Assembly (NCBI GenBank): GCA_030041455.1
Contig: JASHNV010000064.1
Coordinates: forward strand, 1-41,845
Source of the DNA: Spirochaetia bacterium
GTDB lineage: Bacteria; Spirochaetota; Spirochaetia; DAHUYW01
Direction: 5' to 3'
DNA length: 41,845 nt
Part shown: in pieces, positions 35,275 through 41,845 of the stretch
How the letters are laid out: every line of letters begins with the position of its first letter
How positions within the stretch are numbered: position 1 is the stretch's first letter
Notes under the pieces: model-generated
The model's database searches: none
Told to the model about the DNA's origin: nothing
What the model saw: only the letters and a program-made list of their open reading frames with translations
Made by a program: the position numbers and the translations under genes

Positions 35275-35910
35275 CTACAGCTTCTTCAGCCGGTCTCGTT
35301 GCCGTCTCATGAAGCCCATCGTCTCGGCAATCGATCCGCCGAAATGAAAGCCGCCCCCGCCGAACATCCCCGCGAACACCTCCCGGAACGTTCCGCGCTT
35401 GCCGAGGTAGGGGCCGCGCTCGGAGGCTTTCAGCCGAATCTCGTCGAGACTCTCCTTGTCCTCGATCCTCGCGACGAGCGCGACCCCTCCCTCGGAGGAG
35501 CCGACGAGAAAGATCTCTTTCCCGACCTCCACGAGATGAAGCGAGCGGTTCTGTTGGAGGCTTCGCGTCGAGAGCAGGTTGATGAGGTTGTTGTCCGGAA
35601 GCTTGCTCGCGCCGGCCCTCTTGATGAAGTAGAACAGCAGGTAGATCGCGCCGACGACGAGCGCGAGGACGAGGATCATCTGGACGAAGTCCCAGACGCC
35701 GACGCCCTTGATCGGCCGGGCCGCTTGGGCCTCGGCCGGCGGGTAGGCGATGACGAGGTTCTTCTCGTCGGGCAGCTGGGAAATGCCCGCCGAGGGCGCT
35801 CCCGCCCGGCCGACCACGGCAGGCGTTCGCCCCTGGGCTTGCTGCGCGGGTAGCCCCGCGGTTATGACTGCAAAGATTAGGAAAACGCTACACGAGAATC
35901 TAATATTCAC
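35275..35910 (-). CDS. fliO: Flagellar biosynthesis protein FliO (FliZ)
   Basis: The protein has 211 residues. I use the GTG at 35910 because GGGAGGGG lies just upstream; the TTG at 35922 overlaps that site. The N-terminus is a signal peptide (VNIRFSCSVFLIFAVITAGLPA), then a periplasmic linker, a membrane helix (FVQMILVLALVVGAIYLLFYFI, about residues 71-92) and the FliO cytoplasmic domain (NNLINLLSTRSLQQNRSLHLVEVGKEIFLVGSSEGGV). FliO helps assemble the FliP ring. The C-terminus is extended by about 60 residues with a Gly/Phe-rich stretch (AGMFGGGGFHFGG). It lies 83 bp after fliY and 28 bp before fliP. Confidence 0.88.
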   Translation of the reverse strand: MNIRFSCSVFLIFAVITAGLPAQQAQGRTPAVVGRAGAPSAGISQLPDEKNLVIAYPPAEAQAARPIKGVGVWDFVQMILVLALVVGAIYLLFYFIKRAGASKLPDNNLINLLSTRSLQQNRSLHLVEVGKEIFLVGSSEGGVALVARIEDKESLDEIRLKASERGPYLGKRGTFREVFAGMFGGGGFHFGGSIAETMGFMRRQRDRLKKL

Positions 35911-35993
35911 ATCCCCTCCCAAGTATTGAATATTAATTCGGATGACGGAAAAGCTGTGTATGAGAACGGTTGTGCGCGCCTGCGCCCTGCCTC

Positions 35994-37124
35994 CTACATG
36001 TCGGATACCCTGTCGAGCGGCGAGACGATCTCGGTAACGCGCACGCCGAAGTTCTCGTCGATGACGACGACCTCGCCCTTCGCGATGAGCTTATGGTTGA
36101 CGAGGATGTCGACCGGCTCGCCTGCGAGCTTGTCGAGCTCGATGATGGTTCCTTCGCCCATTCCGAGAATGTCCCGGATCAGCTTCTTCGTCCTGCCGAG
36201 CTCGACGGTCATCTCCATGTACACGTCCATGAGAAGGCCGATGTTGCCCTGGTCCCCTCCGCTTCCCGAGCCGCTTAAGGACGGGAACTGGACCGCCTGG
36301 ACGTTCGCCTGGGGAGCGAGCGGGCTTCCGCCTCCCTGCGGCGAGCCGAACAGCTGGCCGCCGAACCCCTGCGGCGCGCCGCCGCCCGAAGCGCGAGCGG
36401 GGCTCCTCGGGCTCGCGCTCGGCGCCGGCCGCCCCGGCCCGGCAGCGGGCCGGTCGGCCCCCCGCGGCTTCGGCTGCGGCTTCAAGAGCGCGACGAGCTC
36501 GGAGACGAGCGACGCGCTGTAGACCTCGCCGATCTCCGATTCCGGCTCTCCGTCGATCGAAAGGGGGTAGGTGACGTACACGAGGCTCTCCTCCGGGTGG
36601 CTGAGCTCCTCGCGGGCGCCGAGGTGCGTTTGACCCGGCTCGGTCGCGACCGACCCGCCGACCCGCTCGCTCAGATCGGTCACCGCCGCGCCGGCCATCG
36701 TGTTTCCGGCCTCCTCGACCGCCGAGAGCGCCGCGTCGTTGAGCTCGACGCCCTCCTGGCCCATCATGAGGCCGGCGATGATCGTCGCGGTCTCCGTCGG
36801 GAAGACGTAGGAGTGGCTGCCGGAGACCTTCCCCGAAAAGTCGATGCGCACCTCGACGATGTCCGGCGGAAGCCTCCCGACGAGCTCGTCGCGCGAGACG
36901 ATCGCGGCGGTCGGCCGATCGACCTTCACGCTCTTGCCGAACATCCCGGAGAGGTTCGAGCCCTGGGAGCCCGCCTGGCCCCCGAGCAGCCCGGCGAAGG
37001 TGTCGAGCTCCTGGTCGGTGAGCACTCCCGACGGCGCCTGCGGGGTCTCGGAGCCGAAGTCCATGCCCCCGCCGCCCTGCAGCAGCGCGTCTATCTCGTC
37101 CTGTGAAAGGGAACCGTCGCTCAT
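35994..37124 (-). CDS. fliY: Flagellar switch protein FliY (FliN-type, with CheC-like middle domain)
   Basis: The protein has 376 residues. The N-terminus LSQDEIDALLQ is the CheY-P binding segment shared with FliM. The middle domain (about 35-215) is CheC-like. Its second phosphatase site keeps the motif S134-x3-E138-x2-N141 with Pro163 downstream; the equivalent first site (LDTFAGLLGG) has Gly where Glu and Asn are expected. A Pro/Ala/Gly-rich linker (225-285) leads to a C-terminal SpoA/FliN domain (IGLLMDVYMEMTVELGRTKKLI to ENFGVRVTEI) that builds the C-ring. The protein should both bind and perhaps dephosphorylate CheY-P at the switch. It starts 3 nt after fliM. Confidence 0.92.
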   Translation of the reverse strand: MSDGSLSQDEIDALLQGGGGMDFGSETPQAPSGVLTDQELDTFAGLLGGQAGSQGSNLSGMFGKSVKVDRPTAAIVSRDELVGRLPPDIVEVRIDFSGKVSGSHSYVFPTETATIIAGLMMGQEGVELNDAALSAVEEAGNTMAGAAVTDLSERVGGSVATEPGQTHLGAREELSHPEESLVYVTYPLSIDGEPESEIGEVYSASLVSELVALLKPQPKPRGADRPAAGPGRPAPSASPRSPARASGGGAPQGFGGQLFGSPQGGGSPLAPQANVQAVQFPSLSGSGSGGDQGNIGLLMDVYMEMTVELGRTKKLIRDILGMGEGTIIELDKLAGEPVDILVNHKLIAKGEVVVIDENFGVRVTEIVSPLDRVSDM

Positions 37125-37127
37125 GTC

Positions 37128-38153
37128 CTACTCCTCTCCTTCCGCCGACAGCTCTTCGAACTCTTCCTTGGTGACGTCCTCGAGCTTTCGCACGATCTGA
37201 ACCGCGAGCTTGTTGCCCACGACCCCCGGACGGCACAGGAACTTCTCCCGATTGCCCACCTTCAGCACCATCGGGTCGCCCATCCGGACGTTCGGCAGTC
37301 TGATCACGTCGCCGCGCCGCAGCGACAGCACGTCGCGAACCGTCAAATTCATGTTGCCGATCTCCGCGACGACCGGAACGTCGATCGTCGAGATGCGCTC
37401 CTTCAGGATGTTGAGGTTTTCCGTCGTGGCGCCGCTTCGCACCGACGAGTACATGTACTGCGCGGAGAGCTTCGAGATGATCGGCTCGATCGTGAGGTAG
37501 GGAATGCAGAAGTTCATCATCCCCTCGACCTCGCCGACCTTCGTCTCGAGCGTGACGAGAACGACCATCTCCGTGGGCGGCACGATCTGGGCGAACTGCG
37601 GATTCGTCTCGATCTGCCCGAGCCTCGGCCGCAGGTCGATGACCTGGCTCCACGCCTCGCGGAGGTTGCCGAGGATGCGCACGATGATGCCCTCCATGAC
37701 CGACTGCTCGATGTCGGAGAGGTCCCGGGTGACCTTGGCGCCCTCGCCCTTCCCGCCGAACAGCCGATCGATGATCGTGAAGGTCACCGCGGGGTCGATC
37801 TCGAGGACCGCGGACCCTTTCAGCGGATCCATGTTGATGATGCCGAGGGTCGTGGGATTGGGGATCGAGCGGATGAACTCTTCGTAGGTGAGCTGATCGA
37901 CCGAAGCGACGTGGACGTGCACCATGCTGCGGAGCTGCGCCGAGAGCGCGGTGGTGGTCAGACGGGCGAAGGTCTCGTGCATGATCGAGACCGTGCGGAT
38001 CTGCTCCTTGGAGAACTTGTCGGGCCGCTTGAAGTCGTAGATCTTGATCTTACGCTGATCGGCGGCCTGGCTGACCTCCTCGGTCTCGATATCGCCGGTC
38101 GAAATAGCGGTGAGCAGCTGATCAATCTCGTCCTGCGAAAGAACTTCGTTCAT
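37128..38153 (-). CDS. fliM: Flagellar switch protein FliM
   Basis: The protein has 341 residues. I chose the ATG at 38153; the TTG at 38165 would place the GAGGGGGAAG ribosome binding site inside the gene. The N-terminus MNEVLSQDEIDQLL binds CheY-P. The middle domain has HETFARLTTTALSAQLRSMV and LGIINMDPLKGSAVLEIDP, with FGGKGE of the FliG-binding loop. The C-terminal SpoA-like domain (TIDVPVVAEIGNMNLTVRDVLSL and GDPMVLKVGNREKFLCRPG) pairs with FliY/FliN in the C-ring. It is separated by 31 bp from fliL. Confidence 0.96.
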   Translation of the reverse strand: MNEVLSQDEIDQLLTAISTGDIETEEVSQAADQRKIKIYDFKRPDKFSKEQIRTVSIMHETFARLTTTALSAQLRSMVHVHVASVDQLTYEEFIRSIPNPTTLGIINMDPLKGSAVLEIDPAVTFTIIDRLFGGKGEGAKVTRDLSDIEQSVMEGIIVRILGNLREAWSQVIDLRPRLGQIETNPQFAQIVPPTEMVVLVTLETKVGEVEGMMNFCIPYLTIEPIISKLSAQYMYSSVRSGATTENLNILKERISTIDVPVVAEIGNMNLTVRDVLSLRRGDVIRLPNVRMGDPMVLKVGNREKFLCRPGVVGNKLAVQIVRKLEDVTKEEFEELSAEGEE

Positions 38154-38184
38154 CTTCCCCCTCAAAAGTGAACGGTCGGAAAGC

Positions 38185-38739
38185 TTAGCTCAGCGGAACA
38201 ACGTTGTACTCCGTGAAATAAATGTCCTTGATCTTTCCGGTTGTCATGATCCGGTTGATCTCCTCGATGAGCTGCGCCTTCAGCGTCTGCTCGTTTTCCG
38301 GCGTCAGCTGGTCGGCGGTCCGATCGCTGAAAAAGGAGCGGACGAGGTCCTCGAGCTGGACCGTTCGGCCGATCAGCTCCGTCTGAATGACCTTGTTGTT
38401 CTGCTCGTACGCGAGGTTCGCCTCCACGATGAACGTCACGGGGCTCTGGTCCGCGGTCCGCCCGCGGATCTCGGGAAGCGCGAACGAGGAATAGATCGGC
38501 ACGGGCCCCTGGTAGCTCTGCGAAGCTCCCGGATAGCCCGTCTGCGTCTCCCCGCGGCCCATTACGCTCACCGTGATGACGACCACGGTCACGATGAAGA
38601 TGATCGCCGCGATGCCGAGGGCGGCCCACTTGAGAATCTTGATCGCCGCGGCGGGAATGAATCCTACCTTCCGACCGACCTCAAGCTCCTGGTCGGCGTC
38701 TGCCTCGCCGCCGGCCATGAAATTATCTTCGTCGCCCAT
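38185..38739 (-). CDS. fliL: Flagellar basal-body associated protein FliL
   Basis: The protein has 184 residues: a short cytoplasmic N-terminus, one membrane helix (WAALGIAAIIFIVTVVVITVSVM, about 38-60) and a periplasmic SPFH/FliL domain (SPVTFIVEANLAYEQNN, ELIGRTVQLEDLVRSFFSDRT and a final GKIKDIYFTEYNVV). FliL surrounds stators and stabilises torque generation; in Borrelia it is needed for correct flagellar orientation. It normally follows motB, but motA/motB are absent upstream here. GGGGAATC precedes the ATG, and a candidate promoter lies within the 85-bp gap to flbD. Confidence 0.92.
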   Translation of the reverse strand: MGDEDNFMAGGEADADQELEVGRKVGFIPAAAIKILKWAALGIAAIIFIVTVVVITVSVMGRGETQTGYPGASQSYQGPVPIYSSFALPEIRGRTADQSPVTFIVEANLAYEQNNKVIQTELIGRTVQLEDLVRSFFSDRTADQLTPENEQTLKAQLIEEINRIMTTGKIKDIYFTEYNVVPLS

Positions 38740-38762
38740 GATTCCCCGCTAGACCCGCCGAA

Positions 38763-38790
38763 ATTTTACCAAAGTATCGAGGTTTTGCAA
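38763..38790 (-). promoter_or_regulatory. Candidate internal promoter upstream of fliL
   Basis: On the minus strand TTGCAA (38790-38785) is followed by 16 bp and TAAAAT (38768-38763; 5 of 6 matches). It overlaps the dyad GGTTTTGCAAACC (38781-38793), which could be an operator. The predicted start lies about 16 bp upstream of the fliL ATG. The gap is where motA and motB sit in related spirochaetes. Confidence 0.5.
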
Positions 38791-38824
38791 ACCCCTTCGG
38801 CCTAAAAACTTCCGCGTGTCCGTC

Positions 38825-39022
38825 TTACTCCTCGTTCTTGAAAGCGCCGATCAGGCGCCGGTACTCCACGATGCGCCCAAACACGGACGGGTAGTCCTCG
38901 CGGACTACCATCCGTTTGCCGGAGAGCATGATGAGGGTCGTGTCGGGATTGGTCTCGATGTACTCGATTTGATGCGGATTCACGTAGAAGACCTTTCCGT
39001 CAAGCTTCGTAACCGGTATCAT
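38825..39022 (-). CDS. flbD: FlbD/SwrD-family flagellar protein
   Basis: The protein has 65 residues, normal for the family. It begins MIPVTKLDGKVFYVNPHQIEYIE, the FlbD signature, followed by TTLIMLSGKRMVVREDYPSVFGRIVEY. Bacillus SwrD of this family raises flagellar torque, apparently through stator function; the spirochaete protein has the same operon place between flgE and the motor genes. The gene starts 11 bp after the flgE stop. Confidence 0.9.
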   Translation of the reverse strand: MIPVTKLDGKVFYVNPHQIEYIETNPDTTLIMLSGKRMVVREDYPSVFGRIVEYRRLIGAFKNEE

Positions 39023-39033
39023 TCATGCTCTCG

Positions 39034-40422
39034 TTACCTCTTGAGCGTCAGAATATCCTGCAGCATCTGATCCGAGGTCTGGATCGTCTTGGTGTTCGCT
39101 TCGAAGCCGCGCTGCGTCACGATCATGTCGGTGAACTGCTCCGCCAGGTCGACGTTGCTCATCTCAAGGGCGCCGGCGATGATTCTGCCCTTGCCGGCGA
39201 TGCCGCTTTGCGACACGTTCGGGTCGCCCGAGTTGTTCGTCACTACGTAGGTGCTGTTCCCCGCCTTCTCGAGCCCGCCGGGGTTCGTGAAGCTCGCGAG
39301 GGCTATCTGGCCGAGGAGCCGGTTCGTCCCGTTCGTGAACACGCCCGTGATGTTGCCGGACTGATCGATCTTGAAGCCCTCCATGTATCCCATCGTGTAG
39401 CCGTTCTGCCTGAAGGCCTTCGTCGAGCTGTTCTCCGCGAACTGCGTGACCGTGTTGATCACGCTTCCGACCTGGCCGAGGTTCAGGTCGAAATCCTGCC
39501 TCACCGGCGCGCCGCCGGGGCCGGGAGTCGCTCCGTTGACGTTGAACGCCACGTGCGCGACGAGCGTTCCGGCGTTCACGGTATTGCCCTGGCTGTCGAC
39601 GGCCGACTCGAGGGTGCCGAGGTTGCTGAAGTTCACGGTCAGGTTGTTCGCGGCGCCGTTGCCGGGTCCGACGTTGACCGTCGTCTGGGTGGGCTGCGGC
39701 GAGTCGGGGTCGACGGTGACCTGCGCGCGCCAGGCGTTCGGCGTGCCCACCACGCGGGTGAAGTCCACCCGCATCGTGTGCTGGTTGCCGAACGAATCGA
39801 AGATCGTCTTGTCGACGGTCCACGTGCCGGCGAGCGTGTCGGCCGGAGAGGCGTTCGCCGGTATCTCCGGGGTGCGCTTGTCGAGGTTGCACGCGAGATC
39901 GACCTCGCTCGTCGCCGAGGCGGGGTCCTTTCCCCCGACGGGGATCACGAGGTCGGTCGGCTCGGAGGACGGATTGATGAAGGTCCTGCCTCCCACCTGC
40001 TGCGCCTGCCATCCCTGAACGCGCATCCCGGTCGCCGGATTGACGAGGGTGCCGTTCTCATCGAGACCGAAGGCGCCCGCGCGCGTGTAGTAGGTCTGGT
40101 CCCCGTCCTTCAGGACGAAGAAGCCCTCGCCCTCAAGCGCGACGTCGTCGTTCTTGCCGGTCGTCTCGAGGGAGCCCTGCGTGAAGATCGTGTCGATCGC
40201 GCCGATGTTCATCCCGAGTCCGACCTGCTCCGGGTTTACTCCTCCGAGCTCGTCGGTCGGCGAGGCGGCTCCCGAGATCTCCTGGGACAGCATGTCCTCG
40301 AAGTTCACCCTTCCCTTCTTGAACCCGATCGTGTTGACGTTCGCGATGTTGTTGCCGATGACGTCCATGCGGGTCTGGTGGTTCTGGAGACCGGAAACGC
40401 CTGCGTACAGTGATCGCATCAT
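39034..40422 (-). CDS. flgE: Flagellar hook protein FlgE (spirochaete type, self-cross-linking residues present)
   Basis: The protein has 462 residues. The N-terminal rod/hook signature MMRSLYAGVSGLQNHQTRMDVIGNNIANVNTIGFK is split by nothing and continues to the D1 domain; the C-terminal FlgE/FlgF block is EQFTDMIVTQRGFEANTKTIQ. Residues 165 (Lys, codon 39928-39930) and 178 (Cys, codon 39889-39891) are the pair that forms lysinoalanine in Treponema denticola hooks; Asn179 and Thr334, which I recall as supporting residues, are also present. Cys178 is the only cysteine. The product polymerises into the periplasmic hook, capped by FlgD and measured by FliK. AAGGAGG overlapping the flgD stop is its ribosome binding site. 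Confidence 0.97.
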   Translation of the reverse strand: MMRSLYAGVSGLQNHQTRMDVIGNNIANVNTIGFKKGRVNFEDMLSQEISGAASPTDELGGVNPEQVGLGMNIGAIDTIFTQGSLETTGKNDDVALEGEGFFVLKDGDQTYYTRAGAFGLDENGTLVNPATGMRVQGWQAQQVGGRTFINPSSEPTDLVIPVGGKDPASATSEVDLACNLDKRTPEIPANASPADTLAGTWTVDKTIFDSFGNQHTMRVDFTRVVGTPNAWRAQVTVDPDSPQPTQTTVNVGPGNGAANNLTVNFSNLGTLESAVDSQGNTVNAGTLVAHVAFNVNGATPGPGGAPVRQDFDLNLGQVGSVINTVTQFAENSSTKAFRQNGYTMGYMEGFKIDQSGNITGVFTNGTNRLLGQIALASFTNPGGLEKAGNSTYVVTNNSGDPNVSQSGIAGKGRIIAGALEMSNVDLAEQFTDMIVTQRGFEANTKTIQTSDQMLQDILTLKR

Positions 40423-40436
40423 AGCTTACCGCCTCC

Positions 40437-40877
40437 TTACTCGAGCACTTTCGAGATCTGGGAATAATCGTAGTAGTTGCCGCCGACGAGGAGCTGCGGG
40501 ACGTCCTGGCCCGAGATGGCGTCGACGGTTCCCTGCACGATGTTCTCCCCCTCGGCGATCTCGACCTTCTTTCCGAGCAGGTTGAGCGCCTGGCCGGCGG
40601 CGAGGAGCTGCTTGAGCTGGTTGAACGACTCGTTCATGTTCGTCATCTGCTCGAGCGTCGAGAACTGCGCCATCTGCGCGATGAAGCTCTGGTCGTTCAT
40701 CGGCGCGCTCGGGTCCTGGTGGGTGAGCTGCTCCATGAGGAGCTTCAGGAAGTCGTTCTTGCCGAGGCTGCCCGTGGGACCCGCGGAGCCGCTCGGGTTG
40801 AGCGCCTTGTTGAGGGAATCGACCACGCTCTTGGTCTTGGCCAGGTCGGCCGGCGACATCGATACGGAAAGGTCCAT
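40437..40877 (-). CDS. flgD: Flagellar hook-capping protein FlgD (short form)
   Basis: The protein has 146 residues, shorter than the roughly 230 of enteric FlgD. The conserved N-terminal part is present: [41 protein letters not shown], followed by [11 protein letters not shown]. The C-terminal Ig-like half of enteric FlgD is reduced to about 45 residues. FlgD caps the growing hook and helps FlgE subunits fold. The ATG has GGAGGAAG upstream, and the gene is 20 bp after fliK and 14 bp before flgE. Confidence 0.94.
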   Translation of the reverse strand: MDLSVSMSPADLAKTKSVVDSLNKALNPSGSAGPTGSLGKNDFLKLLMEQLTHQDPSAPMNDQSFIAQMAQFSTLEQMTNMNESFNQLKQLLAAGQALNLLGKKVEIAEGENIVQGTVDAISGQDVPQLLVGGNYYDYSQISKVLE

Positions 40878-40897
40878 GGTATGTGCTTCCTCCGTTC

Positions 40898-41845
40898 TTA
40901 CACGACTAAATTGACGAGCGAGTAGCCGGAGCCGCCCGGATCGAGATCCGGCACGTGGCTCGCGAGACTCGCCGTCCCCGACAGCGCTCCGGGAAGCGGC
41001 GAATGACGCCCCCGCCCCCTCTCGCCCCCGTCGCGGCCTCCGACGCTCACGTTCAAGGACGCGGTTTGAAACCCGCCGTCGCGAAGCGCCTGGTACAGCC
41101 CGTCGAGGTTCTGCTGGAAAAGCTGTCGCACGCTGTCATTCTCGACAAAAATCTTGCCGCTCACAAGGTTATCCTTCAGGTCAAGACGGATCCGCACGCT
41201 TCCGAGGCTCTCCGGCTTGAGCACGAGCCGAATCTCGCCCGCATCCCCGTCGCGAAGCACGACGCCGGCGTTCTTCACGATCTGATCGGAGAGCGCGGTC
41301 CAGCTCTGCTGCAGTCCGGCGCTCGGCCCCGGCGCCCGGGACGGAGCGGCCGGGGTGAGGGGGGAGCCTCGTCCCGCGAGATCGAGGTGAACGAGCCTGA
41401 TCGCCTGAGGCGCGCTTTTCGTGTCCAGGGGCTTCACCTCGCGGGTCTCCCGGCTCTCCCGGGCGGGAAGGTGGCTCGCCGCGCTCCTGAGATCCACCAC
41501 GACGACCTGCACGGGAGCGGGAGCGTTTTTCGCGCCGACGACAGGCGGCGCGCCGTGCCGGGCTCCGTTCTCGGCCTCCTTCGGTCCCTTCGCCGGCCCG
41601 GGAGTCTCGGGAAGGGCGGCGAGCGCCGCCGCGGCGAGCGCGCCGTCGCGCTCGCGCGAGGCAAGCCGCTTCCGCTTCTCCTCTTCGACCTTTGACGCCT
41701 GTTCGCTCGGAGGAACGGCCTTTTTCGCCGCCTCCTCGCTTCCGCCGACGACCTTCTTCGCCCCTGCGAGCTTGACGGCCGCCTTCTCCCGGGGCGCGGC
41801 GGGTCGTTCCCCGGCGATCTCCTCGCGCGCGCTTTCCCCGCGCTT
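40898..41845 (-). CDS. fliK: Flagellar hook-length control protein FliK, N-terminally truncated by the window
   Basis: The frame is open to base 41845, so the start lies beyond the window; 315 codons are visible, plus the stop. The upstream part is low-complexity, rich in Ala, Lys, Glu and Pro ([20 protein letters not shown]), typical of the molecular-ruler region of FliK. The C-terminal Flg_hook domain is clear: [21 protein letters not shown], then [20 protein letters not shown] and [17 protein letters not shown]. FliK is exported, measures the hook and makes FlhB switch to filament export. It is the first visible gene of the operon; flgD starts 20 bp after it. Confidence 0.9.
   Translation of the reverse strand, partial: KRGESAREEIAGERPAAPREKAAVKLAGAKKVVGGSEEAAKKAVPPSEQASKVEEEKRKRLASRERDGALAAAALAALPETPGPAKGPKEAENGARHGAPPVVGAKNAPAPVQVVVVDLRSAASHLPARESRETREVKPLDTKSAPQAIRLVHLDLAGRGSPLTPAAPSRAPGPSAGLQQSWTALSDQIVKNAGVVLRDGDAGEIRLVLKPESLGSVRIRLDLKDNLVSGKIFVENDSVRQLFQQNLDGLYQALRDGGFQTASLNVSVGGRDGGERGRGRHSPLPGALSGTASLASHVPDLDPGGSGYSLVNLVV

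Noticed and set aside
41434-41845. Low-complexity Ala/Lys/Glu stretch as a separate gene or repeat array
   Set aside because: It is in frame with the FliK C-terminal domain and matches the variable ruler region of FliK, so it is part of that gene.

Overview
The window is a GC-rich, gene-dense bacterial chromosome segment, most probably from a spirochaete (Spirochaetota, Treponema/Spirochaeta-type). The main evidence is the right half: one minus-strand flagellar operon in the order known from Treponema and Borrelia (fliK-flgD-flgE-flbD-fliL-fliM-fliY-fliO-fliP-fliQ-fliR-flhB-flhA-flhF-flhG-sigma28-fapA). In addition, the hook protein FlgE carries Lys165 and Cys178, the residues that form the lysinoalanine cross-link of spirochaete hooks. 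I see no tRNA, rRNA, CRISPR array, insertion sequence or prophage.

Positions 1-8102 hold mostly carbohydrate and repair genes: the 3' part of a GH3 glycosidase, a GNAT acetyltransferase, glycogen synthase (glgA) and ADP-glucose pyrophosphorylase (glgC). Between the two glycogen genes, on the other strand, lies a helicase/exonuclease pair resembling Bacillus MrfA/MrfB (YprA/YprB). mrfA and glgC diverge from a 74-bp spacer with overlapping promoters.

Positions 8114-11358 (minus) form a three-gene unit: a lipoprotein, the bifunctional NAD(P)H-hydrate repair enzyme Nnr, and a four-helix membrane protein. secA (11469-14207) diverges from it. It is followed by a secreted protein that combines two DM9/DUF3421 repeats, two PPC-like domains and Asp-box repeats, an unusual architecture. 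A LysM/M23 peptidase and a 40-residue membrane protein lie on the minus strand (16350-17580). A class B penicillin-binding protein with a PASTA domain and a DUF115/MptE-like (Maf-related) protein follow on the plus strand (17926-21680), ending in a strong bidirectional terminator.

Positions 21786-41845 are the flagellar/chemotaxis operon, read right to left. It encodes hook length control and hook (FliK, FlgD, FlgE), motor function (FlbD, FliL), switch (FliM, FliY), export gate (FliO, P, Q, R, FlhB, FlhA), number and placement (FlhF, FlhG), sigma factor (FliA/WhiG), FapA, a SwrB-like protein and a CheA kinase. motA and motB, which sit between flbD and fliL in Treponema and Borrelia, are missing here; the gap holds only a candidate promoter.

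Other points of interest are two divergent-region genes (mrfA and the lipoprotein) whose -10 boxes lie so close to the start codon that their mRNAs should be essentially leaderless, and a FliY in which only one of the two CheC-type phosphatase sites looks intact. I did not find a clearly unprecedented multi-gene system; the DM9/PPC/Asp-box protein is the least explained gene.
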